This document shows positions 52,293-64,000 of a stretch of DNA of 64,000 nt, piece by piece. The notes below the pieces were generated by a model, which saw only the letters and a list, made by a program, of their open reading frames with translations, was not told the origin of the DNA and did not search any database. The DNA comes from Tetragonia tetragonoides (Eukaryota > Streptophyta > Magnoliopsida > Caryophyllales > Aizoaceae): assembly GCA_038025085.1 (NCBI GenBank), contig CM076151.1, positions 10,383,501 through 10,447,500 of the forward strand, read 5' to 3'. Every line of letters starts with the position of its first letter. Positions within the stretch are counted from its first letter, which is position 1. A program made the position numbers and the translations under genes.

Positions 52293-55200
52293 TTATGATG
52301 CAAAGCCATCAGCTACCATTGGGGGAACAAAACTGTGACCTTCCAGTGTTTGCTCAAAAATGTGTCCAACCCTGAGCAATTGCCCCTGTTCCATATATTT
52401 TGCATATCAGGTGAGATCTTATAGGCGACAATATTTGATGTTGACATAAAACACAAAAAAAATGTTAAACCTCTTTGGAATTTCCAATATTCTAGTTATA
52501 TAAATAACATGCCACCCTACAATTTACCAAAGCAGGGGAGGGCAATGTGGGGAAAGAGCAATTCCTGGAGCTCATTAAACTACATCCTTCCAACAACAAC
52601 AGCAGTCCAGCAAGTATACAAAAACCAGAGAAATACCTCATCAAATGCTGCACCAATCATCTGAAGTCCGACAGGGAGACTAGCAGGCCCACCTTCAACG
52701 CAGCCACAAGGCAAAACTAGTGCAGGCAGACCAGCCAAGTTGACATTGACCTGAGAAACAAAAGGACATCTAAGAATTATACAAATATCTGCACAGCTTT
52801 CATCAATACTCGATCAGAAAATATAGAAGGAAAATTTTCCGATATAACAAATAAGAAAACAATAAGAATGAAAAGGCACATTATAAGTTTAGATCAATTT
52901 CATTTTACAAAGATCGTATGGCCTTGAAAACAGGCCAAACTGGCACTATTAGAAATTGAAAGTCAGATCTCCAGACATGGGCAACCTACTCCAAGTAACA
53001 TTCTAGCCACAAAGAATTCCTCATAAACCTATTCTAACTCAGAAAAGTGATTTCTCACAATGAATCTCACAACCTAGCCCACATACTGACCAAAATAAAG
53101 AGCAGAAGCAGCACCACATAATCGTAAAATACTGAAAGAAATTGCCCAAGAGGACCAAACCCTTACCGTCATAATGTCATCAGCATACATTGCCAATGGG
53201 TCATTCTTCTTTTCACCTGCGCACATGAGCAGCGGCAAGTAATTATTTCATATTTAAGAGGGTAACCAAAAGGCACACTGCAGAAAATCGTGATGTGACA
53301 TACCAATTTTGTAAGCAGCGGATGGTGCAGCAGGTGAGATCAGAATGTCATTTTCTTCTAGTGCTGCTTTGAAGCTTTTCTTAACCAAAGTCCTCACCTG
53401 GAAAACAATTACAATTATATCACCTTGAACACTTGAAAGGACTAGAGAATATCCTCAAGCAGATATAGACATCTATGAGACTGAGTCTAGGAAATAATAT
53501 CCATCTGAGGAGTACCCCAGAAAATATAGTGAGTACATCTGATTACCAACATTTTTCACACAAGACTCAACCTTACAACAAAAAAATCACTAAAATGAGG
53601 TAATACAATTATCCATTGAAGGTGAATCTGCTGCAGAGCACACATCAATAGTAAGTGTAGAATGTCAATACAGACTTGTAAAGAGTGTTGCATCCCTAAC
53701 TTACTAAGAATTATGGTGGGTTGGTAATGTCTGACTTGGACAGTTATAGAATACAGCTCCTTGAGAAATTGCTGTAATCTATCCGCAGAATTGAAAATAA
53801 AATAAGGATGGATTGAAGCACCATTACAATGAATGTCGACTCTTTTTGTGAGGCAAACATGCTTCTGTAGGAGTAAAAAGGATAACGGCAAGAGCCAGTG
53901 GAGAATCTAGAATGTAGCAACCGGGGGTACAAAAAAAGAAATACAAGAATTTGGGGTACAATGTACTTACCCCACAAAAAAATTTCAATTTTTCCCATTA
54001 AAAAATTGTTCTTGGGTGGGAGGGGTGAGCAAGGGTACCCCCTTGTACCCACCTAAATATGCCACTGGCTAGAGCTGCAACCTGCAAGTGCTTTACAGAA
54101 CAGAAAGGTTTTATCACAGTCTCTGTTGGTGCTTGGTTGGTTGGACTGAAGTACTGAACTAGCATATACACATAATTGGTTTAGTAGAGGTCTCCAAGAA
54201 AGAGTAGTCACTGTTGAGTGTTGACAGGTTCTTTGGAATAGCCATATAAGCCAAGAAGAGAAACTCCAATTTTTTCTTCCAGTGAATTCACAGATTGGAT
54301 TTACAGACAATTTATAACTGGCTTGGCATTCAGCTCGTAGTGCAGGACTGACAGATGATAGTACAGCACTCACTGTAAAGTATGCAGATGTACGGGTGGT
54401 CGGGTGCTCATAGCTTCCCTGGCTGCTGTTGTCAATGTTATAGGGGGAACTGTGGAATCTATGGATATTTCCTCAGATATGTGCGCACATAGAAGAGGCT
54501 AAGAAAAATGGAAGATCAAGGAGCTGGAGGCTCCAGAGGTTTATTTATTTTTCTTCAGGTATTACACTGTTTATTTATCTTTATTGTATCTTTTTGTTGG
54601 GAGTGGGGGCTTCTTCAGAATTGTTAACTATTTTAGTTGGTCTTCTAATGTTCCTGAGCCTGTGCAGGCAAGCATGTGTGTCCTTCTATATCCAGAAACA
54701 GTAAGTCTTTTATTTTTGTGAGAAGAAGAGGTAAACAAATATGGGGTTTCTAACATCAGGAGTTTAAGGTAAAAGTGTAAAACAAAGACATGGATTGACC
54801 ATCTACCATAGTTTATGAGAAGCTCATATTCAGGTGTACAGTAATAAAAATCAGAAGTACTACTACCTGCTGGGCACGTTTGTAGTATGCATCATAGTAA
54901 CCAGCTGAAAGGGCATACGTTCCCATCAATATTCTCCTCTTCACCTGCAGAAATTAGGATTGTTCAACTCAATCACTAAAAAACACTCGCTTCAACTCAG
55001 TTATGAATTATAAGAAATTTGGCAGGTGGATAAGTAGTAGTGATCTTAAAATCTTTCAAGTATGCACTTTTTTACTTTGACTAACACACTACACACCTCA
55101 GCACCAAATCCTCTACCTCGGGAATCCCCATATAGAGCAGTTAGCTCCTCAGCAGTAACTTGGTTTCCATACCTAAAAATTAGAACAAACACTTTATAGA

Positions 55201-58200
55201 GGTGCTTATTGTAAAACCCTGTAACTAAAGTAAACAACCCTTAAAGAAGCTTGAAGATGCAAACTATTTTCATTAAAGAACCCACTGATATATGAAACTT
55301 CATAACACCTAAAGAAGCATCCACATCAGAAAGTATCCTCCTTGACCCTTGTTCTAAACTTCGAATAAATGTGAACATCAAAAGCTGGGTCTTTCAAGGA
55401 AGTTCAGCCAATCATTTTTTACTTCCCTACATAAAATGGTCCACTGTTCTCCAGGTCTTCACCGAGGATGACAAGCAAGTCGCCCAGCCACTTGCCAGAT
55501 CAATATAATTTATGAATTCTAGTTAATTTAAGATCTGTAGAATTCTTTGACAAGAAACGCACAATCAACCTCATCATTCTTCACCACTCACCAGTCAAGG
55601 TCTAAATCGTCATGGCTGGAAGAACTCTCTCTTTAAAGAAAATTTGACACATTAATCGAGGATGTCTTTTTTTTGGGGGGGGGGGGGGGTGGGGCGGGGT
55701 TGAAGTTGAACTCTGAAACATGTCTGACATGAGCTTTTCTCATTTATTTAAAGATTTTAAGCAAAGAAATTGCACCTGACGCCATCATAACGTGATAAGT
55801 TGGAAGATGACTCAGAGGAAGCAAGAACATAATAAGCTGGAAGCCCCAGGGAGAAAGAAGGCAGTGAAACCTGCAAGTCAGAGAAACAATAGGTTTATTT
55901 AAACAATTAGCCAGCCAAAAGCACCAAAAAACCAAGTAGGCAGACAAATTCAAAGAGAAGAAAGCTACCTCTGTCACAGAGCAGCCCAATTCTTCCAAAT
56001 GTGAAGCCGCTGCACGAATTGAAGATACCACAGTTCCATCAACACCATCTTCAAGAGTCTCGCGAATGACACCAACCCTAAGTCCTTGGAGTGGCTTAGA
56101 CTCAAAGAAATTTAAGGAAGTGAACTGCGATGTGAAGTCTGGAACCTCCTGGAAATCAAAAGTACACCTAAGTTTAACATATCACACATTTGGAACAAAT
56201 AACAGCTTAACCTAAAGCTCAAATATTACCCTACATTTTGAGACTAGTAGGAAATTTTAAAAGTATTTTTAGCTTGCAAATAGTAAATGAAGTAATGTTG
56301 TATATTGCCAAGTGCCAAGTGCCAAGTGATCAACACTGCATCAGAGCTATACTGCAGCATCAAGCAAATTACTACTACATTATTTTAGGCTGCATGATTC
56401 CTTGCAGGAATCCCAGATTAACAAGTTTCAGTTCCTCTTTTGGCAACTACGCTTAAATAAAATTTAGGTGAAGGGAGCTGCATAGTTTAGAGTAGACTCA
56501 CTACCAAATGAGTTAGGAAATCTTACTTGCTTAGTGCTTGTAGCATCAAATTTATCATGGCCAGAAATTGCATGAAGAAGAATCCCCGCATCAGCAACAG
56601 ATGTACCAAAACATCCTATAACATCCAATGATGATGCATAAGCCACAAGTCCATATCTTGAGACACGCCCATATGTAGGCTTTAATCCAACAACACCACA
56701 AAATGATGCCGGTTGTCTTACACTTCCGCCAGTATCACTTCCAAGTGACACCACACACTGTCTTGCAGAAACAGCTGCAGCTGAGCCACCAGATGATCCA
56801 CCAGGCACACAAGATTCATCCCAAGGATTTGTAGTCACCTATTGATGAACAGATGCATGACCTGAGTAAACCAACCCAATCATCATAGACATTTAAGACA
56901 AACAACGAATAGCTCAGATCAACCTATTTCAGAAAGAAATTTCACAACATAGTCATCACTCAAATGGCTTGAGGCTATAAACATATGCTAACTATGATTG
57001 CACATAGGATATGCCTATTTAAGAGTTCAATCTGAACCAAATTACCAAAACACTCTGAATTATCCTAATGCTCCAGCTTGCCTGATATCACATGAAAACG
57101 CAAATTGTAGCTACTAGGAAATATCGGATTTAACATAGTTAAAGTTGGATATGACTGTAACATTACTAGGGTAAAAATATTGGAACGAAAAGGATCAGAT
57201 GTAGTAATGCTCACACGTCTACTGATGCAAAGTTCTGTGCATCTCAAGGTAAAAGTAGAGCAATAGATAGCAAAAATCACAAACGACTGCTATTACTTAC
57301 ACTTGCCCAATTTCGAATTCCCTCCTTTATTTTAACAGGAAAGGTCTTTACTTTAGCCTATCCTTACCATTTACTGATAGAATCATAGTGATTGAGCTTG
57401 CCTGTAAAGGGGAAAAGCTAGTAACAGGTTATAGTATACAGTTGGAATATTTTGAAGTTTTCCCCCTCTCCATCTCAAAATTTTCAATTGATGTCTTGAA
57501 TCTCTTGCGCCACAGTCTCAATTCCTTAATGAATTCATCATTTTGTATTAGGTGAATCTCAATCAGAGAAATTATCCTCAATTTTCACCCCAATCCCAAA
57601 GAAAACCAAGAAAGTATTTGTAATAACTGATCAAGCTCACAAGATAATATACATATGCATGCTCACTTCTTTAGTCCTCAACACAAACTTTTCTAACTCA
57701 CAAAATTTACCTCAGCGTCTTTTGTTTTTAGATTTTAAAAAACAACAAACTTCCTTGAATTTAAATTTCACTTCAAAGCCAGTACATTAAATGTAAAAAA
57801 GCACGCCTACCATTACCTCCTACTAGCTCACTGCCCAATTATTTCAGCTCAGTAACCAAACATGAACCATTTCCTCCATTTAGAAAATATTTTCTTAACC
57901 ACTCAAATAAAATGGCACACATAGCTAAACAAAATAACATGTTCATACACCAATATTAGACAGCCACACACTAAACAGCAAATATTCCATTCACCATCAA
58001 CAAACTAAAACATAATAATTGAAAGATCATACATCAACCGTAACAGCCTTTGCCTACCAAAATCTTGAATTAAATTAAAATGGCACACATGATCATAACA
58101 GATTTAAACAAGTCTTAATGTACACTAGACAGCACATATTTCATTCATGATTCACCATCAAACAAATTAAGAATATCATGAAAGATCATATATTTAATTT

Positions 58201-58835
58201 AAACTCAACAAAAAGAAATCAATCCAAACCTGAAAGGCAGAACCCTCAGTAGTACTTCCCATCCCAAACTCATCCAAATTAGTCTTCCCAACAACAATAC
58301 CACCCAACTCTCTCACCTTCCTAACCGCGGTAGCATCGAAAGGGGCCCGATACCCGTCCAAAACCCTAGAACCGGCAGTGGAGGGCATATCAGCAGTACA
58401 AATATTATCCTTAACACCAACCAACACACCCCCCAACAAACCCACATCCTCATTTCTCTCAATTTTCTTATCCACCTCACCTGCCGCACGTAAGACGGCC
58501 TCATCATCCGCAACATGGAGGAAGCTCCGGACACGGGGCTCGGCGTTTCGGAGACGGGTCAAGTAGGACTCGGCGATTTCGACGGCGGTGAGCTGGTGGG
58601 TGAGGAGAGAATGGCGAATTGAGAGGATTTGGGATGTGGGTTTTGAAGATGAAGTTGTGGGTTGGGTTGGATTTTGTGGATTAGGGTTTTGGTTGGTTAG
58701 GGTTTGGGATTCGGAAGTGGAGAAGCATTTAGGGTTTAAGGGGGAATGTAGGGTTTTAGGAGAGAGAAAGAGTTGGTGGGGAGGGCGGTGGAGAAGGAGG
58801 AAACGGTTGTGGTGGTGGAATGTTGTGGTGAGCAT
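52293..58835 (-). CDS. GATA: Glutamyl-tRNA(Gln) amidotransferase subunit A, organellar
   Basis: Ten exons: 58835-58230, 56838-56527, 56148-55969, 55870-55776, 55172-55097, 54944-54867, 53397-53304, 53216-53167, 52750-52637 and 52385-52293; 1698 nt, 565 residues, all GT-AG and in frame. With GatB and GatC it converts mischarged Glu-tRNA(Gln) to Gln-tRNA(Gln) in chloroplasts and mitochondria; subunit A releases ammonia from glutamine. The N-terminal 80 residues (His/Ser/Pro/Thr-rich) are a transit peptide. The amidase Ser-Ser-Lys triad is visible: Lys in [12 protein letters not shown], cis-Ser in [13 protein letters not shown], nucleophile Ser in [13 protein letters not shown]. Further motifs are [20 protein letters not shown] and [14 protein letters not shown]. 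An in-frame ATG at 58898 would add 21 residues. The intron between exons 6 and 7 carries an hAT MITE at 53896-54067. Confidence 0.93.
53896..54067. mobile_element. hAT-type MITE in a GatA intron
   Basis: A 172-bp element with ends CAGTGGAGAATCTAGAA and inverted TATGCCACTG, flanked by GCAAGAGC (53888-53895) and GCTAGAGC (54068-54075), an 8-bp duplication with one mismatch. Confidence 0.7.
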
Positions 58836-58898
58836 TTTTGAAAATGGGGGAGAGAGAATTGGGGTTTGGTTTGTGTGTGTTTTGAGTGTCACCACCAC

Positions 58899-61156
58899 TA
58901 GTTTGGGATTTGATTGTTATCTTTTAGAGATGAAGAAAGTGTAAAGATGGAGGTTTGGGGATTTTTGGCGGTTGGACCGTTGGTGTGTTTGTTCTTTAGG
59001 CAATGACCAGGATTACATCTACATGTACAGAAAAGAGATATATAAAAATCATCCTATTCTTACACTTGGCAATTTGCTTGAATATTGAGTGAATCTTATT
59101 AAATGTGAGGAAGAATCTTTCTTCAATTGATTTTGAAAATTTTAAATTGATTTTGAAATTTGGGATTTGAAATTCAAATGGAAAAACAAATAAGCATTTA
59201 ATACTAACAAATTTAATTAATATTTATTTTAGAATTTAGAAAATCAGATGACTCTTCCTCTCCCCTTACAATTTTCCGGCGACCTTGCAACAGTACTCAC
59301 CCGTCCCTCTCTCTCTAACCGACACAACCCCTTCAATTATTTTCTCGGTGACATTAAAACGCCGAACTTATTTTCCGGCGAAGGATTCATATTTCAATGT
59401 GTCGAGATAGAACCAATAAACCTTTTTATTATTATTTATGGATAGCCATTTTTTCCCGCGAGCTTGCGGTCATGTATTAACTTGGAAAGATGTAATTTTG
59501 CTACCAAAGTCTTCACTAACGAAAAATCCAAGTACTAACTAATTTTGCAATCAATGATGCATTTTGCTACCATGGACTTCACTAATCTAAATACGAGTAC
59601 AAACTAAATTACAACTACTGCCTTCCAAATGCATATCATCAATCATAACAATTTTGCTTCCATCTACGACATTTATAAGTTCACAAATGAAAAATATTTT
59701 GCTACTAATATATGCATTAACCACCTGTTTTGATTGTCATACGAAAAAAACTCTTCGATAAACACGAGAAGAAAACACAACCACAACAAAGAACGGATGA
59801 ACACTCTTCGCCGGAAAGTTAATAAGAAAAAATGGTGTAAAGTTTTGCCGAAAAATATGGGTAGAAAAGTATAACCGTAGGAATAAGTCGATAACAATTG
59901 GGCTCATCTTTCGCCGGAAAATTCGCTTTTCGCCGGCATGTCGCCGGAGAGTAATCGGAGAAGTTGGAGATCACCGGAAACAATGGAGCTCGTTTTTTTT
60001 TTCTTATTTCCTTTCTGTTTTCTCTCTCATCCCTTTTTTTTGGTCTTTCACATTCCCTTTCCCTCTTTTTTTGTTTGGCTCCAAACCTCAAATTTTTTCC
60101 CTCCTTTGGCATCTTATTTTCCCTCCTTTGGTCTCTTATTTTCCCTCCAAAACCTCCTAGTTTTCCTCCACAAACTTTAAAGGAATATTCTTAATTAGGG
60201 ACAAATGGAGGGCTAAGACTATTTGTGTATATCTCTCCCCATACACTTAGTGTATGTGTATCATGGTCCCCTACTCCCCTTGATAGTGGTGCACATTAAA
60301 CAAGGAATTCATTACACTTAATATGTTTTGTGATCGAAACATGTAATATGTGAATGGTAGCTCGAACATCGAATCTGCTGGTTGCATCTGAATATTTGAT
60401 AAGCCTTTTCATCTAAAAGGCTAAGTGTTGGTTAGCGCTAACTCAACTGGTTGAATGACATCCGCTTTTTTTAATTTTGGATTTTTGCATTATAATTGTG
60501 TAATATAACATCTCTTTATGTTGTTTTCCTCTCTGAATAAGTTTCCCTTTTTTGATGTATTATTCTTGGTATTTGTGCTAAGACTCTACTTAATCTAGTT
60601 GTAAAGTTACAATGATGAAGGATAGTGCATATGTCGGGATGGTTCAATGCTTGGTATTAAACACTGAGCATGCACTTGCTCCAACTGTGTATAAAGTACT
60701 TTTCCTTGAGCAATTGATATGGTTATCCTGTTTTGCTAAGCATGATGCTCTGAGTAAGCGTTACATTCTATACCACACATGCTTATCAACTGTTTGTTAT
60801 TTGCATAGCCAGGCTAACCGGGAAGCTTTATCTGGGGTCACTGGTATTTGAAGAGTGAGAATGTGGTTTTTTTAATTTTACTGTTGGCTGACTGCCTCCT
60901 AGAACAATCATATTTAGTGAAGTTTCACTTAACAGTAATCTAAAACTTTATCTGTTCTGATTGATATTGTAATCTCCTTCTTCAAGAGGAGGCCATGTCA
61001 TCTGAATCATTTAGTTTCCCATTGAATTCTTTTTTCATCTAAAAAGTTTTAGTTTAGAGAAATCTTGGTTTTCGATTATTTCAAAACTCATATCTTTTTG
61101 TCAAATTATTCAGTCACTCTGTTTGCTATAATATTGTGAATGTTTCAATGGGACAG
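58899..61156. other. Spacer, GatA promoter side to ZNF598-like pseudogene
   Basis: It holds the GatA promoter. A cluster of TTTTCCGGCGA motifs occurs in one orientation at about 59264-59285 and 59367-59384 and inverted at about 59806-59822 and 59908-59975, perhaps the ends of a decayed element. I searched the stretch before 61157 for the RING exon of the next gene and found none. Confidence 0.45.
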
Positions 61157-63708
61157 GTATTTATTTGCGAACAAAAGCTCTATACTAGACCACAACTAAA
61201 TCAACATAAAAGAATTGGTGACTCGGAAGTTGATGGAACTGAAAGTGAAAGAGGAGGTTTTGGTGAGCATCCTATGTGTGAATTTTGTCGTTCTCATTTC
61301 TATGGAGAGAATGAATTATACTCTCATATGTCAACTGAGCACTATACTTGTCATATTTGTCAAAGGTGAGTTAAACCATATCTACTGGCTGTGTCTGTGT
61401 CAGTGATGATTTCCGAATCTGACTGCATGAATAATGGACTAATTTGACATTTTATGTATCATCTTGCAGGCGTCATCCTGGGCAACATGAATATTATCGG
61501 GATTATGATGACTTGGAGGCAAGCAATTTTAGCAAGTTTAGTGCCTGTTCGATTATGACCTTATGCTCTTATCTTAGACCTTTCATGTTACTCTTCTTCT
61601 GCAGACTCACTTTCGTCAAGGCCACTTCTTGTTTGAAGATGAAGCATGTCTTGCAAAGAAGTTCACTGTTTTTCAAACAGAAGTTGAGTTGAAGGTAATA
61701 GTTTCTTAGCTTGTGTATCATTCGCATTAGTGGTTCTATCTTGGATTTATATCTTCCTGTATCTTCTTGTCTCTTCAGTGATGTTGAAGTGAAAATAGGA
61801 TGCTGAGACTTGTTTTATTGTGTTAATGTTGTCTTTCACCTGTAAGGCTGTAACAATTCGTGTTATTGTTTTTCTTATATACTTGATGCAGACATAATGC
61901 AATGGAACATGGAGGACGCATGTCGAGGTCACAGCGCAATGCTGTTCTGCAGGTGTGTTAAAACTCTTCTGTCGAGCTATTGATGTAATATATTTGGTGA
62001 TCCTTACTTAGCTTGGGCTTCTTCTACTTTGGTGCTTGCATGCAGATACCAACTAGTTTTAGATACCGCAGTAATAATGAGTCTGGTCGTCATCGAGGAC
62101 CTAGAAGGCCACAGTCCTTTCGCCGTGAGTCTTCACCTGATAATGATCTTAGTATGGCACAGATAATGCATTGCATGATGCTTCATCATCGGCTGATGTG
62201 CCGTTGGTCAGCGATGAATCAGACACAAGAGACATAGACCCCCTTGTTCAGCCTTTGAATCATTGAGTACAACTGATTCTAAACCTTATTCACGGTATCG
62301 TCAGGCTGTGTCTCAGAGCTCAATCACTGCGACTCTGGGAGATTCTTCATTTCCACCCCTCTCGGCTGCAGCCAGCAAAGGACTCAAGAAGCATCAGATG
62401 ATTCAAACAAGAACACTATGGCGGCACGCTTGCTTCGACAGAACAATGCAAATGTGAAATGTTCTCAATGTTGCCAGGCCTACGCCCGCTAGAAATCGTG
62501 GGCGTACTCCTGCCAGTCCTAATCCATGGCCTGGGTCTGCTCCTGCTAGCTCAAATCCTTGGACTGGGCCTGCCTCTGCTAGTTCAAGTGAGTGGCCTGT
62601 TGCATCCCCTCTTCCTGCTCAAACTAAACCTGCAACAACTAGAGGTACTCTGGTCCTGGCTTCTGGTCAAACCAAACCAGCAACATCAAACAGTTCTGGG
62701 TCATCTTTGCAGGCTCGACCTGAACCTGGTCTTTCTGTGGGCGGATCCTGGGCCACAAGAAGTGCAGGAAGTAGCAGTAGGTTAAACCACTCCAGTTCTT
62801 CTCCCAACCTCATCCAACATAAATCATTTGATGTTGTGTCTGATTTCCCACCAGTCTCAGCAGTACAACCCAACAGGTTGCAAAGTAGTGGCCAAACTCT
62901 GATAACAGAAGGTGTCCAAACTGCCAACAAGTCTCTTGTTGAGAGGATTCGGACTGCCCTTGATTTTGATGAAAACAAATATGGTGCATTCAAGCAAATC
63001 TCTCAAGAGTATCGTCAGGGTCTGATTGACACATGGGAGTATCTGGAATATGTGAAGCAGTTTGATTTGACGCATCTTGTTCCTGACTTGGCTAACTTGT
63101 GCCCTGATGTACAGAAGCGAAATGAGCTTACTGATGCCTATAGCGCTATGTCTCAGAATAGTGGACCACAAGAAACTTTTTGGGGCAATGGCATTCGTGT
63201 GAAGGCGAGCAGTAGCTCAAAGAAGGACAAAGGGAAGAAGTTGATGGACTCGCAGAACAGCAATTCAAAGGACACATTAGCAGATAATATGATCAATACT
63301 GTAAGGTCTTTGCAGTCACAGATGAAACCTCTCGATGGGGAGGTTGAGTTCTTAGAAAAGGATGGTTATCGGGCAACCAAAGGAAAATCAACTATAATAA
63401 GTGGGGAGAAGCCAGCTGAGTTGCGTGAGACTAACCAGCATATCTCTACACAGTTGGCTGGTCAACCTTTAGGAGAAGGGGGTGGAGTAACCAAACAGAA
63501 AAAGAAGACCTCCAAGTTTCACAGAGTTCGCTTGGGGGATTCCTCTTCAGCTGCAATTTTAGATGTCAGAAATTTGTTAGCTGATCCTATTCTGACTGAG
63601 ATGGGTACGAGTAGTTCTGGATCTGCAGGGTGGCCAAATCCATCTGAGGGTTTACTGAGACGAGGTGTCTGGGGTAATGGAGGTACCGAGAGATTATTTG
63701 CAAAGTGA
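61157..63708 (+). pseudogene. ZNF598/HEL2-like RING-C2H2 E3 ligase, truncated and frame-broken
   Basis: Intact relatives (Arabidopsis At3g62240/At2g47090 by memory) ubiquitinate collided ribosomes, using an N-terminal RING and C2H2 fingers. Here exons 61157-61365, 61470-61518, 61605-61694, 61892-61952 and 62046-63708 match from VFICEQKLYTRPQLNQH, through PMCEFCRSHFYGENELYSHM and EHYTCHICQR, to SRSQRNAVLQIPTSFRYR and the conserved LVERIRTALDFDENKYGAFK. The RING exon is absent. One intron has a GC donor (GAG then GCAAGC at 61519). The finger residue normally Cys in HFLCEDE is Phe (HFLFEDE). The junction 61694/61892 is out of phase by two bases. The last exon shifts frame near 62150, 62255, 62370 and 62455. 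From about 62458 to 63708 (stop TGA) the frame is intact, about 417 codons, with a Pro/Ser-rich then conserved tail. Sequencing error could explain some shifts, not the missing RING. Confidence 0.75.
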
Positions 63709-64000
63709 TGAATGTTTGGGCAGGACCTTTTGACGCTACCTATTAAGCTGCCGCCCTAAAAAACAAATTCAACCACTGATGGGGAAGTGTGTTCTTTGTT
63801 TCCATTCTTCTCTATTTTCGTCCTTCACCATAGACATGCATTTGTTTCATATGCAGCATGCTATTTGGTTGATTAATCAATTTTGCGTTCTGCTCTTGAA
63901 AGGAGCTGATGGATAGCTGCGTTATACTAGCAAGTGGACATGTTTGTACATAACTATTGATGCGAATTTTGTTGATTTTGGTTGCATTTTATAACTGTGA
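63709..64000 (+). other. 3' flank of the ZNF598-like locus
   Basis: AT-rich sequence resembling a 3' UTR, with TTGTTTCATATGCAGCATGC and no further open frame before the window ends. Confidence 0.4.

Noticed and set aside
58588..58944. Trp/Arg-rich plus-strand frame of 118 codons
   Set aside because: Antisense of the GatA first exon, whose motifs and splice site are clear.
60612..60851. 79-codon frame as the missing first exon of the ZNF598-like gene
   Set aside because: It has no RING cysteine/histidine pattern and no similarity to the family N-terminus.

Overview
This 64 kb window is nuclear DNA from a flowering plant, probably a eudicot. It is AT-rich, its genes have many short GT-AG introns, every recognisable protein belongs to a plant family, and small transposable elements lie between and inside the genes. 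The species cannot be named from sequence alone. I saw no bacterial operon, CRISPR array, phage or organellar block.

Layout. 1-2.0 kb: the 3' part of a plant mobile domain (PMD) gene, followed by an acidic repeat-rich frame that is out of register with it. 5.1-6.5 kb: an intact intronless leucine-rich-repeat gene of the RLP29 type. 6.5-10.6 kb: transposon debris (Stowaway-like, SINE, hAT, retro-insert). 10.7-14.6 kb (minus): an F-box gene whose second intron carries a Mutator-like element with a perfect 9-bp target duplication. 15.3-16.8 kb: a frame-broken receptor-like RING-H2 (ATL21-type) gene. 17.2-18.6 kb: a 5'-truncated RTE-type LINE. 20.3-22.5 kb: a minisatellite, then a fragment of a TBL cell-wall O-acetyltransferase gene with a SINE in its intron. 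22.8-29.1 kb (minus): COQ3, nine exons. 30.3-39.9 kb: an Elongin-A-like gene with a 7.3 kb 5'-UTR intron full of nested retroelements. 41.5-48.0 kb (minus): peroxisomal citrate synthase, 13 exons. 48.8-51.6 kb: two more elements with 9-bp target duplications, one very young in appearance and filled with microsatellites. 52.3-58.8 kb (minus): GatA, ten exons. 61.2-63.7 kb: a ZNF598/HEL2-like gene missing its RING end and carrying several frame breaks.

The coding genes do not form one pathway. COQ3 (ubiquinone synthesis), GatA (organellar Gln-tRNA formation) and the citrate synthase (peroxisomal acetyl-CoA use) are housekeeping genes whose exon chains I could reconstruct with consistent phase. 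From memory, Elongin-A-like, peroxisomal citrate synthase and RLP29 are neighbours on Arabidopsis chromosome 2 (At2g42780/42790/42800), so this looks like a conserved block expanded by insertions.

I found no convincing new biological system. The strongest unusual observations are: (1) the COQ3 exon 1 donor lacks its GT although all reading phases otherwise agree; (2) a family of 9-bp-target-duplication elements, including one with about 218-bp near-identical terminal repeats enclosing duplicated (GA)n/(TTG)n blocks; (3) a Ser/Asp hexanucleotide repeat between the LRR and FBD parts of the F-box gene; (4) a layered retrotransposon nest inside the Elongin-A 5'-UTR intron. All exon coordinates were read by eye from splice signals and protein-family resemblance; no alignments were run.
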